From Paenibacillus silviterrae (GTDB lineage Bacteria > Bacillota > Bacilli > Paenibacillales > NBRC-103111): DNA of 62,500 nucleotides. The translations under genes were made by a program, and so were the position numbers. Where the stretch lies: assembly GCF_030167925.1 (NCBI RefSeq), contig NZ_JASKUT010000001.1, forward strand, positions 3,607,501 through 3,670,000, given 5' to 3'. Position 1 is the stretch's first letter; every line of letters begins with the position of its first letter. A model generated the notes under the pieces. That model ran no database searches and was not told the origin of the DNA. It was given only the letters and a program-made list of their open reading frames with translations. Shown here piece by piece: positions 50,938 through 60,520 of this stretch.

Positions 50938-50979
50938 AGCATTCATTCTCCGAACCTGAGTGTCCGGAAAATAAATGCT
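50938..50979 (-). terminator. Terminator after pssA, before yacL
   Basis: On the minus strand AGCATT-ATT-TCCG pairs with CGGA-AAT-AATGCT with small mismatches, followed by TTTTTGTTTTTTT. It separates pssA from yacL. Confidence 0.88.
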
Positions 50980-51012
50980 TTTCATTTTCTAAAAACCATA
51001 TCCAATTGTCAT

Positions 51013-51744
51013 TTACAGCGTTGTCGTCTTGGACTCCGCCTCGTCTAATGCTTTTCCTTTTCGCTTGCGGAAGAAGAGCCGATCAACGTTTTTTTTTAAA
51101 CCGTACAGCGCATAAAGCACAAGAGGTACGAAGATCATCTTCGACAGCAGTCCTGGGAACATAATTGCCAGTCCAACCGCTACAATGACTACGATCGGGG
51201 TTATCCAGATCGCGGCCTTCGGAATGCCGACCTTCTTGAAGTTCGGGTATTTCACGGTGCTGACCATCAAGTAGGAAAGCAGCAGCGTCGATAAGAACAA
51301 TACATACGTATTGAGCTCATTGTGGAACAGCGCCAGCGTACAAAGAACACCGCCTGCAGCAGGAATCGGCAAGCCGATAAAATATCCCGGTGTACCGGCC
51401 ACAACGTTAAACCGAGCCAAACGCAGAGCGCCGCAGATCGGAAAAATTGCCGTTACGATCCAAGCCGCTGCCGGATTCATGCTGCTGAACGCTACAACAT
51501 ACATGATAAATGCCGGCGCAACGCCAAAGGAAATGACGTCGGAGAGTGAATCCAGTTCCTTGCCGAACTCGCTTTGCGCATTGAGCGCACGCGCTACCCG
51601 ACCGTCCAAACCGTCCAGCAGCATGGCGACAATAACCATTATCGCTGCCAGTTCAGGGTTGTTGTTGAAGACGAGAATGATCGAAATAATTCCTAAAAAC
51701 AAGTTCCCTACGGTAAACAAGTTCGGGAGGGATTTCGCTATCAT
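51013..51744 (-). CDS. pssA: CDP-diacylglycerol-serine O-phosphatidyltransferase
   Basis: A 243-residue membrane enzyme with about seven hydrophobic segments. The CDP-alcohol phosphotransferase motif DGLDGRVARALNAQSEFGKE plus LDSLSD carries all the conserved Asp and Gly. It makes phosphatidylserine, the precursor of phosphatidylethanolamine. The ATG at 51744 follows GAGGTGG. It stands as a single-gene unit with its own promoters and terminator between disA and yacL, a place not used for pssA in Bacillus subtilis as I recall it. Confidence 0.95.
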   Translation of the reverse strand: MIAKSLPNLFTVGNLFLGIISIILVFNNNPELAAIMVIVAMLLDGLDGRVARALNAQSEFGKELDSLSDVISFGVAPAFIMYVVAFSSMNPAAAWIVTAIFPICGALRLARFNVVAGTPGYFIGLPIPAAGGVLCTLALFHNELNTYVLFLSTLLLSYLMVSTVKYPNFKKVGIPKAAIWITPIVVIVAVGLAIMFPGLLSKMIFVPLVLYALYGLKKNVDRLFFRKRKGKALDEAESKTTTL

Positions 51745-51790
51745 GTTTTTTATCCACCTCTGGTTATACTGTACCCCAATCTAATGTATT

Positions 51791-51837
51791 ATATTAGGCT
51801 ACCCTCTGATTGTATGCAAGTTATATAGGTCTGTCAA
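51791..51837 (-). promoter_or_regulatory. Overlapping sigma-A promoters of pssA
   Basis: Two good pairs on the minus strand: TTGACA (51832-51837), 17 bases, TACAAT (51809-51814); and TTGCAT (51814-51819), 17 bases, TAATAT (51791-51796). Confidence 0.7.
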
Positions 51838-51854
51838 TGAGAACCTGAACCAGC

Positions 51855-52934
51855 TTAAATATGTCGATCGATAAGAACCTGATCCTGAATCCGCTTCAGC
51901 CCCTCTTTTATCGTCCGAGCCCGTACCTCGCCGATGCCATCCACGTCGTCCAAATCATCGATTGTAGCTGTCATCAGCTGGGGAAGCTCTTGAAAGCGTT
52001 CCACCAGGTTCTGGATAATGACAGAGGGAAGACGCGGAATCTTATGAAGCACCCGGTAGCCGCGCGGCGATACGGTTTCCTCTGCGCTATTAGGGGCACT
52101 CGGGTACCCAAGAAGTCTGGCGATATGATAATGATCCAGCATTTCATCCGTAGCCAGCCGTCGGAAGGATTGCATGATTTCCTTGAATTTATCTTCATGC
52201 TGCTCGCGCACATAGTCCTTGATAAGAAGCAGTGCCTCCTGCTCCGTATTGCCTACAAGCTCCTCCAGCTGCATGCTGATTAGTCGACCTTCGGTTCCAA
52301 GCTCATTAATGTAGCGCTTGATTTCGGATTTAATGCGAAGCACCATCTCTACCCGCTGAATGACATTCGTGACATCATGGAGGGTGACGAGCTCTTCGAA
52401 TTCGGATGCACCCAGGTTGGTCATGGCCTGATCCAGGACGGATTTGTATTTCTCCAGCGTTTGAATTGCCTGGTTCGCCTTCGTGAGAATGACGCCGATG
52501 TCCTTCAGGGCATAGCGGAGGTTACCTTGGTATAGTGTTATAACGTTTCTGCGCTGCGAGATCGATACGACCAGCTTGGAGGTTTGCTTCGCTACCCGCT
52601 CGGCCGTTCGGTGGCGAATCCCCGTTTCAATCGAAGGAATGGAGGAATCAGGGATCAGCTGTGTGTTGGCATATAGAATCCGCTTCAAGTCCTCGCTCAG
52701 GATGATGGCACCATCCATCTTGGCCAGCTCATATAAGTAATTCGGGGAAAAATCGCAATTAATGGAAAAGCCCCCATCGACGAGCTCCATCACCTCTGGG
52801 CTGTAGCCCACGACGATAAGAGCGCCGGTCTTGGCCCGCAGTACATTCTCCAGGCCTTCGCGAAACGCAGTGCCGGGAGCGACCAGCTGCAGGAGCTGGC
52901 TCATGACATCCCGCTTCGCTTCTTCTTTGCTCAT
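51855..52934 (-). CDS. disA: DNA integrity scanning protein, diadenylate cyclase DisA
   Basis: A 359-residue protein. The N-terminal DAC domain makes c-di-AMP from ATP and has the DGA motif ([11 protein letters not shown], near residue 74) and the RHR motif ([15 protein letters not shown]). A helical spine follows, then a C-terminal helix-hairpin-helix DNA-binding domain ([18 protein letters not shown]). It links DNA damage to sporulation control in Bacillus. Start is the ATG at 52934 after CGGAGGG. It follows radA at a distance of 239 bases containing a large palindrome. Confidence 0.98.
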   Translation of the reverse strand: MSKEEAKRDVMSQLLQLVAPGTAFREGLENVLRAKTGALIVVGYSPEVMELVDGGFSINCDFSPNYLYELAKMDGAIILSEDLKRILYANTQLIPDSSIPSIETGIRHRTAERVAKQTSKLVVSISQRRNVITLYQGNLRYALKDIGVILTKANQAIQTLEKYKSVLDQAMTNLGASEFEELVTLHDVTNVIQRVEMVLRIKSEIKRYINELGTEGRLISMQLEELVGNTEQEALLLIKDYVREQHEDKFKEIMQSFRRLATDEMLDHYHIARLLGYPSAPNSAEETVSPRGYRVLHKIPRLPSVIIQNLVERFQELPQLMTATIDDLDDVDGIGEVRARTIKEGLKRIQDQVLIDRHI

Positions 52935-52990
52935 GTGTTGTTCCCTCCGGAGGCATTTGGTTGTTCGACAGTCGACGTGGCTTCAGGGCT

Positions 52991-53095
52991 CCATAGGCTC
53001 CTCCGGCTGCTCTTGAAAACAAGTTTCATTTCAATACCGATAGCGGGTGAAACTTGTTTTCAAAGGCAGCACGTAAACTCTACGGACTCCTATGG
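52991..53095. repeat. Large interrupted palindrome between radA and disA
   Basis: Nested arms are seen: CCATAGG (52991-52997) with CCTATGG (53089-53095); GCTGC (53006-53010) with GCAGC (53066-53070); and a perfect 16-base arm TTGAAAACAAGTTTCA (53013-53028) with its complement (53048-53063) around a 19-base loop. No T-run follows. The origin and function are unknown. Confidence 0.88.
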
Positions 53096-53173
53096 ACCCT
53101 TCCGCCAAGCAACTGCTCAACCAAATGCAGATATTTAGTAAGTGTGCGGCTTCCGGAGAGGAAGCCGCGGATA

Positions 53174-54541
53174 TTATTCGAAAGCGGCCTTGAGCGCTTC
53201 AGCCACTGTGTTGACACCGATGATCTGGATGCCGTTTGGCGGGGTCCAGCCCTTCAGGCTTTTCTCGGGGAGAATGACCCGCTTGAAGCCCAGCTTCTCC
53301 GCTTCGCGCACGCGCTGATCGACGCGGGAAACCCCGCGAACCTCGCCCGTAAGCCCTACCTCGCCGAAGATCACGTCGTAGGGGCGCGTAGGCTGCTCTC
53401 GCAGGCTAGAGGCGATACATACGGCGATAGCTAGGTCTACCGCCGGCTCATCGAGCTTCACCCCGCCTGCGACGTTGAGGTAGGCGTCTTGATTTTGCAG
53501 GAACATGCCCATTCGCTTCTCCAGCACGGCGATCATGAGGTTAAGTCTGTTATGATCGACGCCGGTTGCCATCCTTCTCGGAGAAGGAAAATTCGTAGAT
53601 GCCACAAGAGCCTGAAGCTCCACAAGTACCGGTCTGGTTCCTTCCATGCTGGCAACAACCGTCGAGCCGGCTACCCCCAGGGGACGCTCGGACAAAAAAA
53701 GCTCGGACGGATTGTTCACTTCAACCAGGCCCGTTTCTCTCATTTCAAAGATTCCGATCTCATTCGTCGAGCCGAAGCGGTTCTTCACCGCCCGCAGCAG
53801 CCGATAGGAATGATGACGCTCCCCCTCGAAATACAGCACGCAGTCAACCATATGCTCCAGCAAACGTGGGCCGGCGATTGCGCCTTCCTTAGTAACATGG
53901 CCTACCAGGACCGTTGCAATCCCTTTAATTTTGGCGATTCGCATAAAATGCCCCGTACATTCACGTACCTGAGACACGCTGCCCGGAGCCGAAGTAACCG
54001 CCGGGTGGAACACCGTTTGGATCGAGTCAATAACCATAAAGTCCGGGTTGATCTCGTCAATCACCGCTTCGATATGCTCCAGATTCGTTTCGCTGAGCAC
54101 GAATAATAATGGAGACACCGCCTGCAGACGGTCGGCTCTCAGCTTCGTTTGCCTAACCGATTCCTCGCCGGATATATACAGCACCTTTTGCTGCTTTTTC
54201 GCTAATTCATAGGAGGTTTGCAGCAGCAGCGTGGATTTCCCGATCCCCGGATCGCCCCCGACCAGAATCAGAGAGCCCGGAACGATCCCTCCGCCCAAGA
54301 CACGGTTCAGCTCCTTGTTGTCCGTTACGACCCGTGCTTCCTCACTACTTTCTATATTTATGATCGAAACTGCTTTTTCTTTCGTTCGACTTGCAAAGGC
54401 AGGAACACCTGCCGTTTTGGATACGGTTTCGATCTCCTCTACAAAGCTGTTCCATGCCTGGCAGCCCGGACATTTCCCCAGCCACTTCGGGGACTCGTAG
54501 CCGCACTCCTGACAGCAGAACTTCGTTTTACTTTTGGCCAT
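53174..54541 (-). CDS. radA: DNA repair protein RadA (Sms)
   Basis: A 455-residue RecA-like protein. The N-terminal zinc finger has [19 protein letters not shown], Walker A is [15 protein letters not shown], the family motif KNRFG follows, and the C-terminal half is Lon-protease-like. It remodels recombination intermediates. The ATG at 54541 follows GGGGGAA. It is upstream of disA, as in Bacillus, and is separated from clpC by a terminator. Confidence 0.98.
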   Translation of the reverse strand: MAKSKTKFCCQECGYESPKWLGKCPGCQAWNSFVEEIETVSKTAGVPAFASRTKEKAVSIINIESSEEARVVTDNKELNRVLGGGIVPGSLILVGGDPGIGKSTLLLQTSYELAKKQQKVLYISGEESVRQTKLRADRLQAVSPLLFVLSETNLEHIEAVIDEINPDFMVIDSIQTVFHPAVTSAPGSVSQVRECTGHFMRIAKIKGIATVLVGHVTKEGAIAGPRLLEHMVDCVLYFEGERHHSYRLLRAVKNRFGSTNEIGIFEMRETGLVEVNNPSELFLSERPLGVAGSTVVASMEGTRPVLVELQALVASTNFPSPRRMATGVDHNRLNLMIAVLEKRMGMFLQNQDAYLNVAGGVKLDEPAVDLAIAVCIASSLREQPTRPYDVIFGEVGLTGEVRGVSRVDQRVREAEKLGFKRVILPEKSLKGWTPPNGIQIIGVNTVAEALKAAFE

Positions 54542-54635
54542 GCTTCCCCCATCTTCCGCCTCATCAATAAGTACACATCAAAGTTTACCATTTTGACTAA
54601 CTAATGAAAACCCCGCTAGCTCGTCTACACCAAAA

Positions 54636-54679
54636 AACAGTCTGCCGGACGAGCACTAGGCTCCCCCAGACAGACTGTT
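54636..54679 (-). terminator. Rho-independent terminator after clpC
   Basis: On the minus strand AACAGTCTG and CAGACTGTT pair around a 26-base loop and are followed by TTTTTGG. It closes the ctsR operon. Confidence 0.88.
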
Positions 54680-54696
54680 CTGGTTGATATAAGGTA

Positions 54697-57135
54697 TTAC
54701 GAAGTTACCTCTTGGTTACGTTTCACAGTCAACTCACCGTTCTCTTCATCGATCGTGAGCGTATCCCCTTTAGAGATAGTGCCGCGCAGCAGCTCCTCGG
54801 ACAACCGGTCCTCAATATGCTTCTGAATCGCTCTGCGAAGCGGACGTGCACCGAATGCCGGATCAAAGCCTTCCTTCGCCAGGAACGCAAGCGCCTTGTC
54901 TGTCAGCTGGAAGTCAACCTCCTGCTCTCTCAGTCGCTTACGCAGATCGTCGGCCATCAAGGTTACGATCTGTGCAATGTGCTGCTCCTCCAGAGAGTGG
55001 AACACGATGATTTCGTCGATCCGGTTCAAGAACTCCGGACGGAAGCTTTTCTTCAGCTCGCCCATCACCTTATCCTTCATGTTAATGTAATCCTTAGCGG
55101 AATCGTTCGCGGCTGTAAAGCCAAGCGTCGAATTGCGTTTGATAACATCGGCTCCTACGTTGGACGTCATGATGATCAGCGTATTGCGGAAGTCCACCGT
55201 GCGGCCCTTGGAATCGGTCAAACGACCATCCTCAAGCACCTGCAGCAGGATGTTGAATACTTCCGGATGTGCCTTCTCGATCTCGTCGAGGAGAACGACG
55301 GAGTAAGGCTTACGGCGAACCTTCTCGGTCAGCTGGCCGCCTTCTTCGTAGCCGACATACCCAGGAGGCGCTCCGACGAGCCGGGAAGTGGAATGCTTCT
55401 CCATGTACTCGGACATATCGATTCGAATTACCGCATTCTCATCCCCAAATAGGGATTCGGCCAGGGCGCGCGCAAGCTCCGTTTTACCGACACCCGTAGG
55501 TCCTAGGAAAATGAAGGAGCCCATCGGGCGCTTCGGATCCTTCAAACCGGCTCTCGCCCGGCGAATCGCGCGGCTTACGGCCTTCACCGCTTCGTCTTGC
55601 CCGATCACACGATCGTGGAGGATCGATTCCATCTTCAGCAGACGCTCGGTTTCTTCTTCCTTCATCTTCACGACAGGGATGCCGGTCCAGCTGGCAACTA
55701 CCTGTGCGATATCGTCCGGAGTCACCTCGGAATCGGTGCGGCCCTGCTTCTCTTTCCATTCGTTACGAGTAGTATCGAGCTCCTCGCGAAGCTTTTGCTC
55801 GGTGTCGCGAAGAGATGCGGCTTTCTCAAACTCCTGGCTTTGTACGGCGGCATCTTTCTCCTTGCGAATATCTTCCAAACGGCTTTCCAGCTTCTTCAGA
55901 TCCGGCGGTACCGTGTAAGAGCGAAGTCTTACCTTCGAGCTGGCTTCGTCAATCAGGTCGATAGCCTTATCCGGCAGGAAACGATCCGTAATGTAACGGT
56001 CGGACAGCTTCACCGCTTGCTCGATCGCTTCATCCGTGATTTTCACACGGTGATGCGCCTCATAGCGGTCACGCAAACCGTGCAGGATTTGGACCGCTTC
56101 GTCGACCGACGGCTGATCTACCGTAATCGGCTGGAAACGTCGCTCCAGAGCGGCGTCCTTCTCGATATATTTGCGATATTCGTCCAGCGTGGTCGCACCG
56201 ATACATTGCAGCTCCCCACGAGCGAGTGATGGCTTAAGAATGTTGGAAGCGTCAATCGCTCCCTCCGCTCCGCCGGCACCAATCAGCGTGTGCAGCTCAT
56301 CAATGAACAGAATGATGTTGCCCGCTTGACGAATTTCGTCCATGATTTTTTTCAAACGATCCTCGAATTCACCACGGTACTTCGTTCCGGCTACCACGGA
56401 GCCCATATCCAGTGTCATGACTCGCTTATCGCGAAGCGTCTCAGGAATTTCGTTGTTCACGATCTTCTGAGCCAAGCCTTCGGCGATCGCTGTTTTACCA
56501 ACACCCGGCTCCCCGATCAGAACTGGATTGTTCTTCGTACGGCGGCTGAGCACCTGGATCACACGCTCGATTTCCTTGCTCCGGCCGATGACCGGATCCA
56601 GGTTTCCTTCCTTGGCGTACGCCGTTAAGTCACGTGCCAGCCCATCGAGCGTCGGCGTGTTGACATTCGGGTTGGTGCCATGGCTTTGGGAAACCACTTC
56701 GCTGCTGCCCAGCAGCTGAAGCACCTGCTGACGCGCCTTGTTCAGGCTCACTCCCAAGTTGTTCAGCACACGGGCTGCTACACCCTCGCCCTCACGGATG
56801 AGTCCCAGCAGGATGTGTTCTGTTCCCACATACGTGTGGCCCAGCTTACGGGCTTCGTCCATCGAAAGCTCAATGACCTTTTTCGCTCTCGGTGTATAAG
56901 CAATGTTGGAAGGCTGTTCCTGTCCCCGGCCGATTAAGGATTCGACTTCGTCTTGAATCTTCTCAAGACCAAGGCCCAGTGCAATCAAAGCCTTCGCTGC
57001 AATACCTTCACCCTCGCGGATCAAGCCAAGCAAAATATGTTCAGTTCCAATATTATTATGACCTAAACGAACTGCTTCCTCCTGCGCTAAGGACAACACT
57101 TTCTGAGCGCGTTCCGTAAATCTGCCAAACATCAT
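54697..57135 (-). CDS. clpC: ATP-dependent Clp protease ATP-binding subunit ClpC
   Basis: An 812-residue Hsp100. Two N-terminal Clp-N repeats ([20 protein letters not shown], then [15 protein letters not shown]) are followed by AAA domain 1 ([13 protein letters not shown]), a linker with UVR-like coiled coil (about residues 405-490) and AAA domain 2 ([16 protein letters not shown]). It unfolds substrates, including arginine-phosphorylated proteins made by McsB, for ClpP. It is the last gene of the operon. The first two codons are both ATG; GGAGG is seven bases before the first. Confidence 0.99.
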   Translation of the reverse strand: MMFGRFTERAQKVLSLAQEEAVRLGHNNIGTEHILLGLIREGEGIAAKALIALGLGLEKIQDEVESLIGRGQEQPSNIAYTPRAKKVIELSMDEARKLGHTYVGTEHILLGLIREGEGVAARVLNNLGVSLNKARQQVLQLLGSSEVVSQSHGTNPNVNTPTLDGLARDLTAYAKEGNLDPVIGRSKEIERVIQVLSRRTKNNPVLIGEPGVGKTAIAEGLAQKIVNNEIPETLRDKRVMTLDMGSVVAGTKYRGEFEDRLKKIMDEIRQAGNIILFIDELHTLIGAGGAEGAIDASNILKPSLARGELQCIGATTLDEYRKYIEKDAALERRFQPITVDQPSVDEAVQILHGLRDRYEAHHRVKITDEAIEQAVKLSDRYITDRFLPDKAIDLIDEASSKVRLRSYTVPPDLKKLESRLEDIRKEKDAAVQSQEFEKAASLRDTEQKLREELDTTRNEWKEKQGRTDSEVTPDDIAQVVASWTGIPVVKMKEEETERLLKMESILHDRVIGQDEAVKAVSRAIRRARAGLKDPKRPMGSFIFLGPTGVGKTELARALAESLFGDENAVIRIDMSEYMEKHSTSRLVGAPPGYVGYEEGGQLTEKVRRKPYSVVLLDEIEKAHPEVFNILLQVLEDGRLTDSKGRTVDFRNTLIIMTSNVGADVIKRNSTLGFTAANDSAKDYINMKDKVMGELKKSFRPEFLNRIDEIIVFHSLEEQHIAQIVTLMADDLRKRLREQEVDFQLTDKALAFLAKEGFDPAFGARPLRRAIQKHIEDRLSEELLRGTISKGDTLTIDEENGELTVKRNQEVTS

Positions 57136-57212
57136 AGTAACACCTCCAAAATTGGTCTAAAAAAGAAGCGCGATTCCCATAACGGATCTTCGGCTGATAT
57201 TTTCAAGTAGGT

Positions 57213-58280
57213 CTAGGTAGTCTGAGCCAATTTTTCCCGGATGAGCTGAGCTCTCCTTATGTCTCTTTCTTCAGGGGTGAGCTTTTCTCCTGCTGCCTTT
57301 TGCAAAAAACCCGGCTGCGTCATCACCAGAAGCTCATTCAGCACATGCGGCGACACATTCTTGATAAATCCAAGATCGATGCCAAGCCGAACATCCGACA
57401 GCCGCTGAGCCGCTTCCTTCGAGTCCATAATCGCTGCATAAGACAGAATCCCGTAGGATCGGCTGACCCGGTCCAAAATTTTAGGCTTTGTCTCATACGT
57501 CAGCTTCTGCCGCGCGGCTCTTTCGTGCTCGATAATTTGCCTTACAACACCGTATAGATTATCGATAATTTCTTCTTCCGATTGGCCGAGCGTGATTTGG
57601 TTCGATATTTGAAACAGATTGCCCAGCGCCTCGCTGCCTTCCCCATACAGCCCTCTTACCGCAAGTCCAACCTGGGTAATGGCCGTCAAGATTCGATTGA
57701 TCTGCTGGGTCAGCACCAGAGCCGGAAGGTGAAGCATTACCGAGGCTCGAATTCCCGTTCCGACATTCGTCGGGCAGCTTGTTAAGAAACCCTTCTTCTC
57801 ATCGAACGCATAATCCAGCTCAGCTTCGAACAGATCGTCGATCTGATTGGCCAGATCCCATGCCTCCTTAATTTGAAAACCGGGGCACAAGCATTGTATT
57901 CGAAGATGGTCCTCTTCATTCACCATAATACTAACGGATTCGTTATCGCTTAAAATAACGGCTCCGTTACGGGACTCATTAGCGAGTGCCGGACTGATCA
58001 AATGCTTCTCCACAAGAACCTTGCGTTCGAGCTCATTCAGCTCAGACAGCGGAAGCAGCGTGAAGTTGCTAATCGTCTTCAAGTCTTCATTATCTAAAAT
58101 CGGAGATACCCGATTGAGTACCTCTAAGGATTGTTGATTGGTTGCCAGCATAGGAAAAGGGTAGGTCTGCAAATTACGAGCAATACGGATCCGGCTGCTG
58201 ATGACGATGTCCGAATCGGGCCCATCCCCCTTCATCCATTCGCTAAGCGCATGTTCTGTAAACCGACCGGCGTTTGACAT
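57213..58280 (-). CDS. mcsB: Protein-arginine kinase McsB
   Basis: A 355-residue kinase of the phosphagen kinase fold. Visible features are SSRIRIARNLQTYPFPML (substrate and nucleotide site), the acidic loop with NEEDHLRIQ, and RASVMLHLPALVL. A C-terminal RDIRRAQ segment fits the phospho-arginine receptor motif. It marks proteins for ClpCP and inactivates CtsR on heat stress. The ATG at 58280 follows AAGGAGG. Confidence 0.98.
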   Translation of the reverse strand: MSNAGRFTEHALSEWMKGDGPDSDIVISSRIRIARNLQTYPFPMLATNQQSLEVLNRVSPILDNEDLKTISNFTLLPLSELNELERKVLVEKHLISPALANESRNGAVILSDNESVSIMVNEEDHLRIQCLCPGFQIKEAWDLANQIDDLFEAELDYAFDEKKGFLTSCPTNVGTGIRASVMLHLPALVLTQQINRILTAITQVGLAVRGLYGEGSEALGNLFQISNQITLGQSEEEIIDNLYGVVRQIIEHERAARQKLTYETKPKILDRVSRSYGILSYAAIMDSKEAAQRLSDVRLGIDLGFIKNVSPHVLNELLVMTQPGFLQKAAGEKLTPEERDIRRAQLIREKLAQTT

Positions 58281-58317
58281 TGAGCATCCTCCTTGCGTGA
58301 ACGGATTGCTGGCCATG

Positions 58318-58836
58318 TTAACCCTCAGCCACTTTCTTCTCCAGCTCTCGGATTTGATCGCGAATTTTGGCTGCTTGCTCGAATTCTTCATTCTCAATCC
58401 GTTGACTCAGGTCCTTCTTCAGCTGCTCGATCTCTCGCTTATGCTGGATTAACCCGCCGGAGCGTTTAGGGACCTTCCCCGTATGGACGATATTCCCGTG
58501 TACTCTTTTAAACAACGGATCCAGCTTTTCGCTGAAATGCTTATAACAGGAGCTGCAGCCAAACCGGCCTATTTTGCCGAACTGGGAATAGGTAAGTCCG
58601 CAATGTTCGCATCGGGTCGGCTGAACCTTGTTAGCCAAGGCGCTGTGAGCCGACGGTTCAAAATCAAGCAAGCCGGAAAGCAAATTATGAATTGAAAAGC
58701 CGTTCGGCGTACCGGGGATTAATTCCCCCTTCTCCCGTGCACAAGCTTCACATATATGGAATTCGGTCTTCTCACCATTCAAAATCTTCGTAAAATGAAG
58801 AGTTGCCTGTTTCTTCCCGCATTCCTGACAAATCAT
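58318..58836 (-). CDS. mcsA: McsB activator McsA
   Basis: A 172-residue protein with four CxxC zinc pairs (MICQECG, ICEACA, CEHCG and CSSC) and a C-terminal UVR motif (NEEFEQAAKIRDQIRELEKK). It activates the McsB kinase. The ATG at 58836 follows GAGGAGGGG. It lies 37 bases upstream of mcsB. Confidence 0.97.
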   Translation of the reverse strand: MICQECGKKQATLHFTKILNGEKTEFHICEACAREKGELIPGTPNGFSIHNLLSGLLDFEPSAHSALANKVQPTRCEHCGLTYSQFGKIGRFGCSSCYKHFSEKLDPLFKRVHGNIVHTGKVPKRSGGLIQHKREIEQLKKDLSQRIENEEFEQAAKIRDQIRELEKKVAEG

Positions 58837-58905
58837 CGTTTGTCCCCTCCTCGGGTGGCTTTGGCAGAAGTAGTTTACGGTTCTGTTCAATGGTTTAACC
58901 AACTC

Positions 58906-59367
58906 TTATTTGGTCAATAAGGAAATCAGCATCGCCTTTAAAATCTTGGCACGAAGCTCATCGCGAAGCGGCAGCTTAAATGCCAGCACTTCCCTTGAGA
59001 TCGCCGCTTTCATCAGCGCTGCCTCCCTAGAGGATATATATTGACCTTCCTCAAGCTGATATAGCAGCCCTTCCGAAGCAGACTGATCAATATGGGAACT
59101 GATGGTTTGGAAAATATGGTCGAGAAGGTTCCCGTGTGAATTCAGTTCAATCCTCTGAATCCGGATGTACCCCCCGCCGCCACGCTTGCTTTCTACAATG
59201 TAGCCCTTCTCCAAAGTAAACCTGGTACTAATTACATAATTGATCTGGGAAGGCACGCAGTCAAACTGATCGGCCAATTCATTACGCTGAATTTCCACGA
59301 CGCCTTCAGGACTTTGCTGTAAAATCTGCTTCAGGTACATCTCGATGATCTCGGAGATGTTGCGCAT
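58906..59367 (-). CDS. ctsR: Class III heat-shock repressor CtsR
   Basis: A 153-residue repressor. The N-terminal winged helix-turn-helix (RNISEIIEMYLKQIL, DQFDCVPSQINYVISTRF) is followed by the glycine-rich wing SKRGGGGYIRIQRI, which in other bacteria is the heat sensor. It represses its own operon and other clp genes. I use the ATG at 59367; the frame also allows a TTG one codon earlier. Two CtsR-type boxes lie upstream. Confidence 0.97.
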   Translation of the reverse strand: MRNISEIIEMYLKQILQQSPEGVVEIQRNELADQFDCVPSQINYVISTRFTLEKGYIVESKRGGGGYIRIQRIELNSHGNLLDHIFQTISSHIDQSASEGLLYQLEEGQYISSREAALMKAAISREVLAFKLPLRDELRAKILKAMLISLLTK

Positions 59368-59400
59368 CAATTCACCCCCGCATTACAGAAGTAGATTGAC

Positions 59401-59417
59401 TTTGACTTTCTTTGACC
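59401..59417 (-). promoter_or_regulatory. CtsR operator
   Basis: The minus strand reads GGTCAAAGAAAGTCAAA, an exact match to the CtsR box (GGTCAAANANRGTCAAA). It lies between the promoter -10 and the ctsR start, where binding blocks transcription. Confidence 0.95.
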
Positions 59418-59426
59418 TTGATTCAT

Positions 59427-59454
59427 ATTATAGCAGGTTTATGTAATTTTGCAA
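59427..59454 (-). promoter_or_regulatory. Sigma-A promoter of ctsR-mcsA-mcsB-clpC
   Basis: Minus-strand TTGCAA (59449-59454), 16 bases, consensus TATAAT (59427-59432), ten bases upstream of the CtsR box. Confidence 0.8.
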
Positions 59455-59487
59455 CACCTGCCCCGAGTTGTTCCTAGTTTGCATCCT

Positions 59488-59504
59488 TTTGACTAGTGTT
59501 GACC
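59488..59504 (-). promoter_or_regulatory. Second CtsR-like box
   Basis: The minus strand reads GGTCAACACTAGTCAAA, differing from the CtsR box at one base of the first half. It is 34 bases upstream of the ctsR -35 element and 100 bases from the divergent ykvA-like gene. Confidence 0.55.
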
Positions 59505-59603
59505 AATCCGAAGTGCTTTAACAACTTACAAGCTCGAATTTTTATGGTACCATACAACTATACGGAAGCAGAAATTAAGATATGGGAAGGCTGAAAACCA
59601 TAT

Positions 59604-59990
59604 ATGTTTGAAACCTTAAAACGGCAAGCAAGAACCCTTAAGCAGCATGTGTTTGTTTTATATTTGTCCTATAAGGATCCTAGAGTCCCTTGGTATGCAC
59701 GACTGTTTACCCTTCTTGTCGTAGCCTATGCATTTAGTCCGATCGATCTCATTCCGGATTTCATTCCGATTCTTGGATATTTGGATGATCTAATCATCGT
59801 GCCTTTGGGGATCTACGTTGCTATGAAGTTAATTCCACAGCCAGTCCTGCAGGACTGCAGAGCCATGGCAGAGGAAATTCGAAAGCAAGGAAAGCCGAAG
59901 AATTGGTTCACAGGTGCGTTATTTATCGTAATATGGATTATATGCGCTGTATGGCTTGGCATGATTGGTTACAGGATGTTTGTGGATTGA
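59604..59990 (+). CDS. YkvA-family (DUF1232) small membrane protein
   Basis: A 128-residue protein. The DUF1232 motif (YAFSPIDLIPDFIPILGYLD, then DLIIVPLGIY) spans about residues 42-72 with hydrophobic character, and a second membrane helix lies near residues 102-122. The function of this family is unknown to me. It is the only plus-strand gene at this end, divergent from ctsR, followed by a terminator and then the 5S rRNA. No strong promoter was found; the ATG at 59604 has only a weak GGGAAGG site. Confidence 0.88.
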   Translation: MFETLKRQARTLKQHVFVLYLSYKDPRVPWYARLFTLLVVAYAFSPIDLIPDFIPILGYLDDLIIVPLGIYVAMKLIPQPVLQDCRAMAEEIRKQGKPKNWFTGALFIVIWIICAVWLGMIGYRMFVD

Positions 59991-60010
59991 TGGAGACTAC
60001 GTTGGGTGAC

Positions 60011-60045
60011 AAGGGCTATGCATGTTTACGTTCCGGCCCTTTTTC
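60011..60045 (+). terminator. Rho-independent terminator after ykvA-like gene
   Basis: AAGGGC and GCCCTT pair around a 19-base loop and are followed by TTTTC on the plus strand. The remaining bases to 60250 are AT-rich and hold no gene that I can support, only two copies of TTTAACGTTA (60070-60079 and 60183-60192). Confidence 0.7.
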
Positions 60046-60250
60046 TTGAGGATGGGGTTTGGGTGAATTTTTAACGTTACATCATTGATAACTCCACTAG
60101 CTTGTTGCTTAAGAAGATTTTTTCATCTAACACGACTAAAATTCGGTTGTGTCAATGTTTCACCAGCATTGTAACGAGATAATTTAACGTTATAACCAAT
60201 GATGCCGCAGAGTTATTACATGTAAGGTGACTTTATAGTCTTATTATGCA

Positions 60251-60284
60251 GAAAAGCCTCTGGGTAAGCACCCAAAGGCTTTTC
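60251..60284 (-). terminator. rRNA operon terminator after 5S
   Basis: On the minus strand AAAAGCCTTTGGG and CCCAGAGGCTTTT form a long stem around a six-base loop, ending in TTTTC, just after the 5S gene. Confidence 0.9.
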
Positions 60285-60290
60285 ATTTGC

Positions 60291-60405
60291 TTGGCGACGT
60301 TCTACTCTCCCAGGACCCTTCGGTCCAAGTACCATCGACGCTGGAAGGCTTAACGGTCGTGTTCGGTATGGGTACGCGTGGTTCCCTTCCGCCATCATCA
60401 CCAAA
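60291..60405 (-). rRNA. rrf: 5S ribosomal RNA
   Basis: About 115 bases on the minus strand match bacterial 5S: TTTGGTGATGATGGCGGAAG at the start, the CCATACCGAACACG loop and GGGAGAGTAGAACGTCGCCA at the end. It follows the 23S gene by about 115 bases with no tRNA gene between. Ends are approximate to a few bases. Confidence 0.96.
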
Positions 60406-60520
60406 CGTGATGCTTCTGCCAAGAAACATCTAGGTTGTTGTTCAAAGCGACTTGCACCTTGAAAACTGGATTCGAAACTTCAGCAAATGTCATTAGCTGT
60501 GCTGCCGATGCAGCATTTTG

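Noticed and set aside
60070..60192. Two copies of TTTAACGTTA near CATCATTG/CAATGATG as an inverted repeat
   Set aside because: The parts are in swapped order and do not form one stem; AT-rich chance similarity is likely.
60406..60520. Possible tRNA gene in the 23S-5S spacer
   Set aside because: No cloverleaf, TTCGA arm or acceptor stem could be built.
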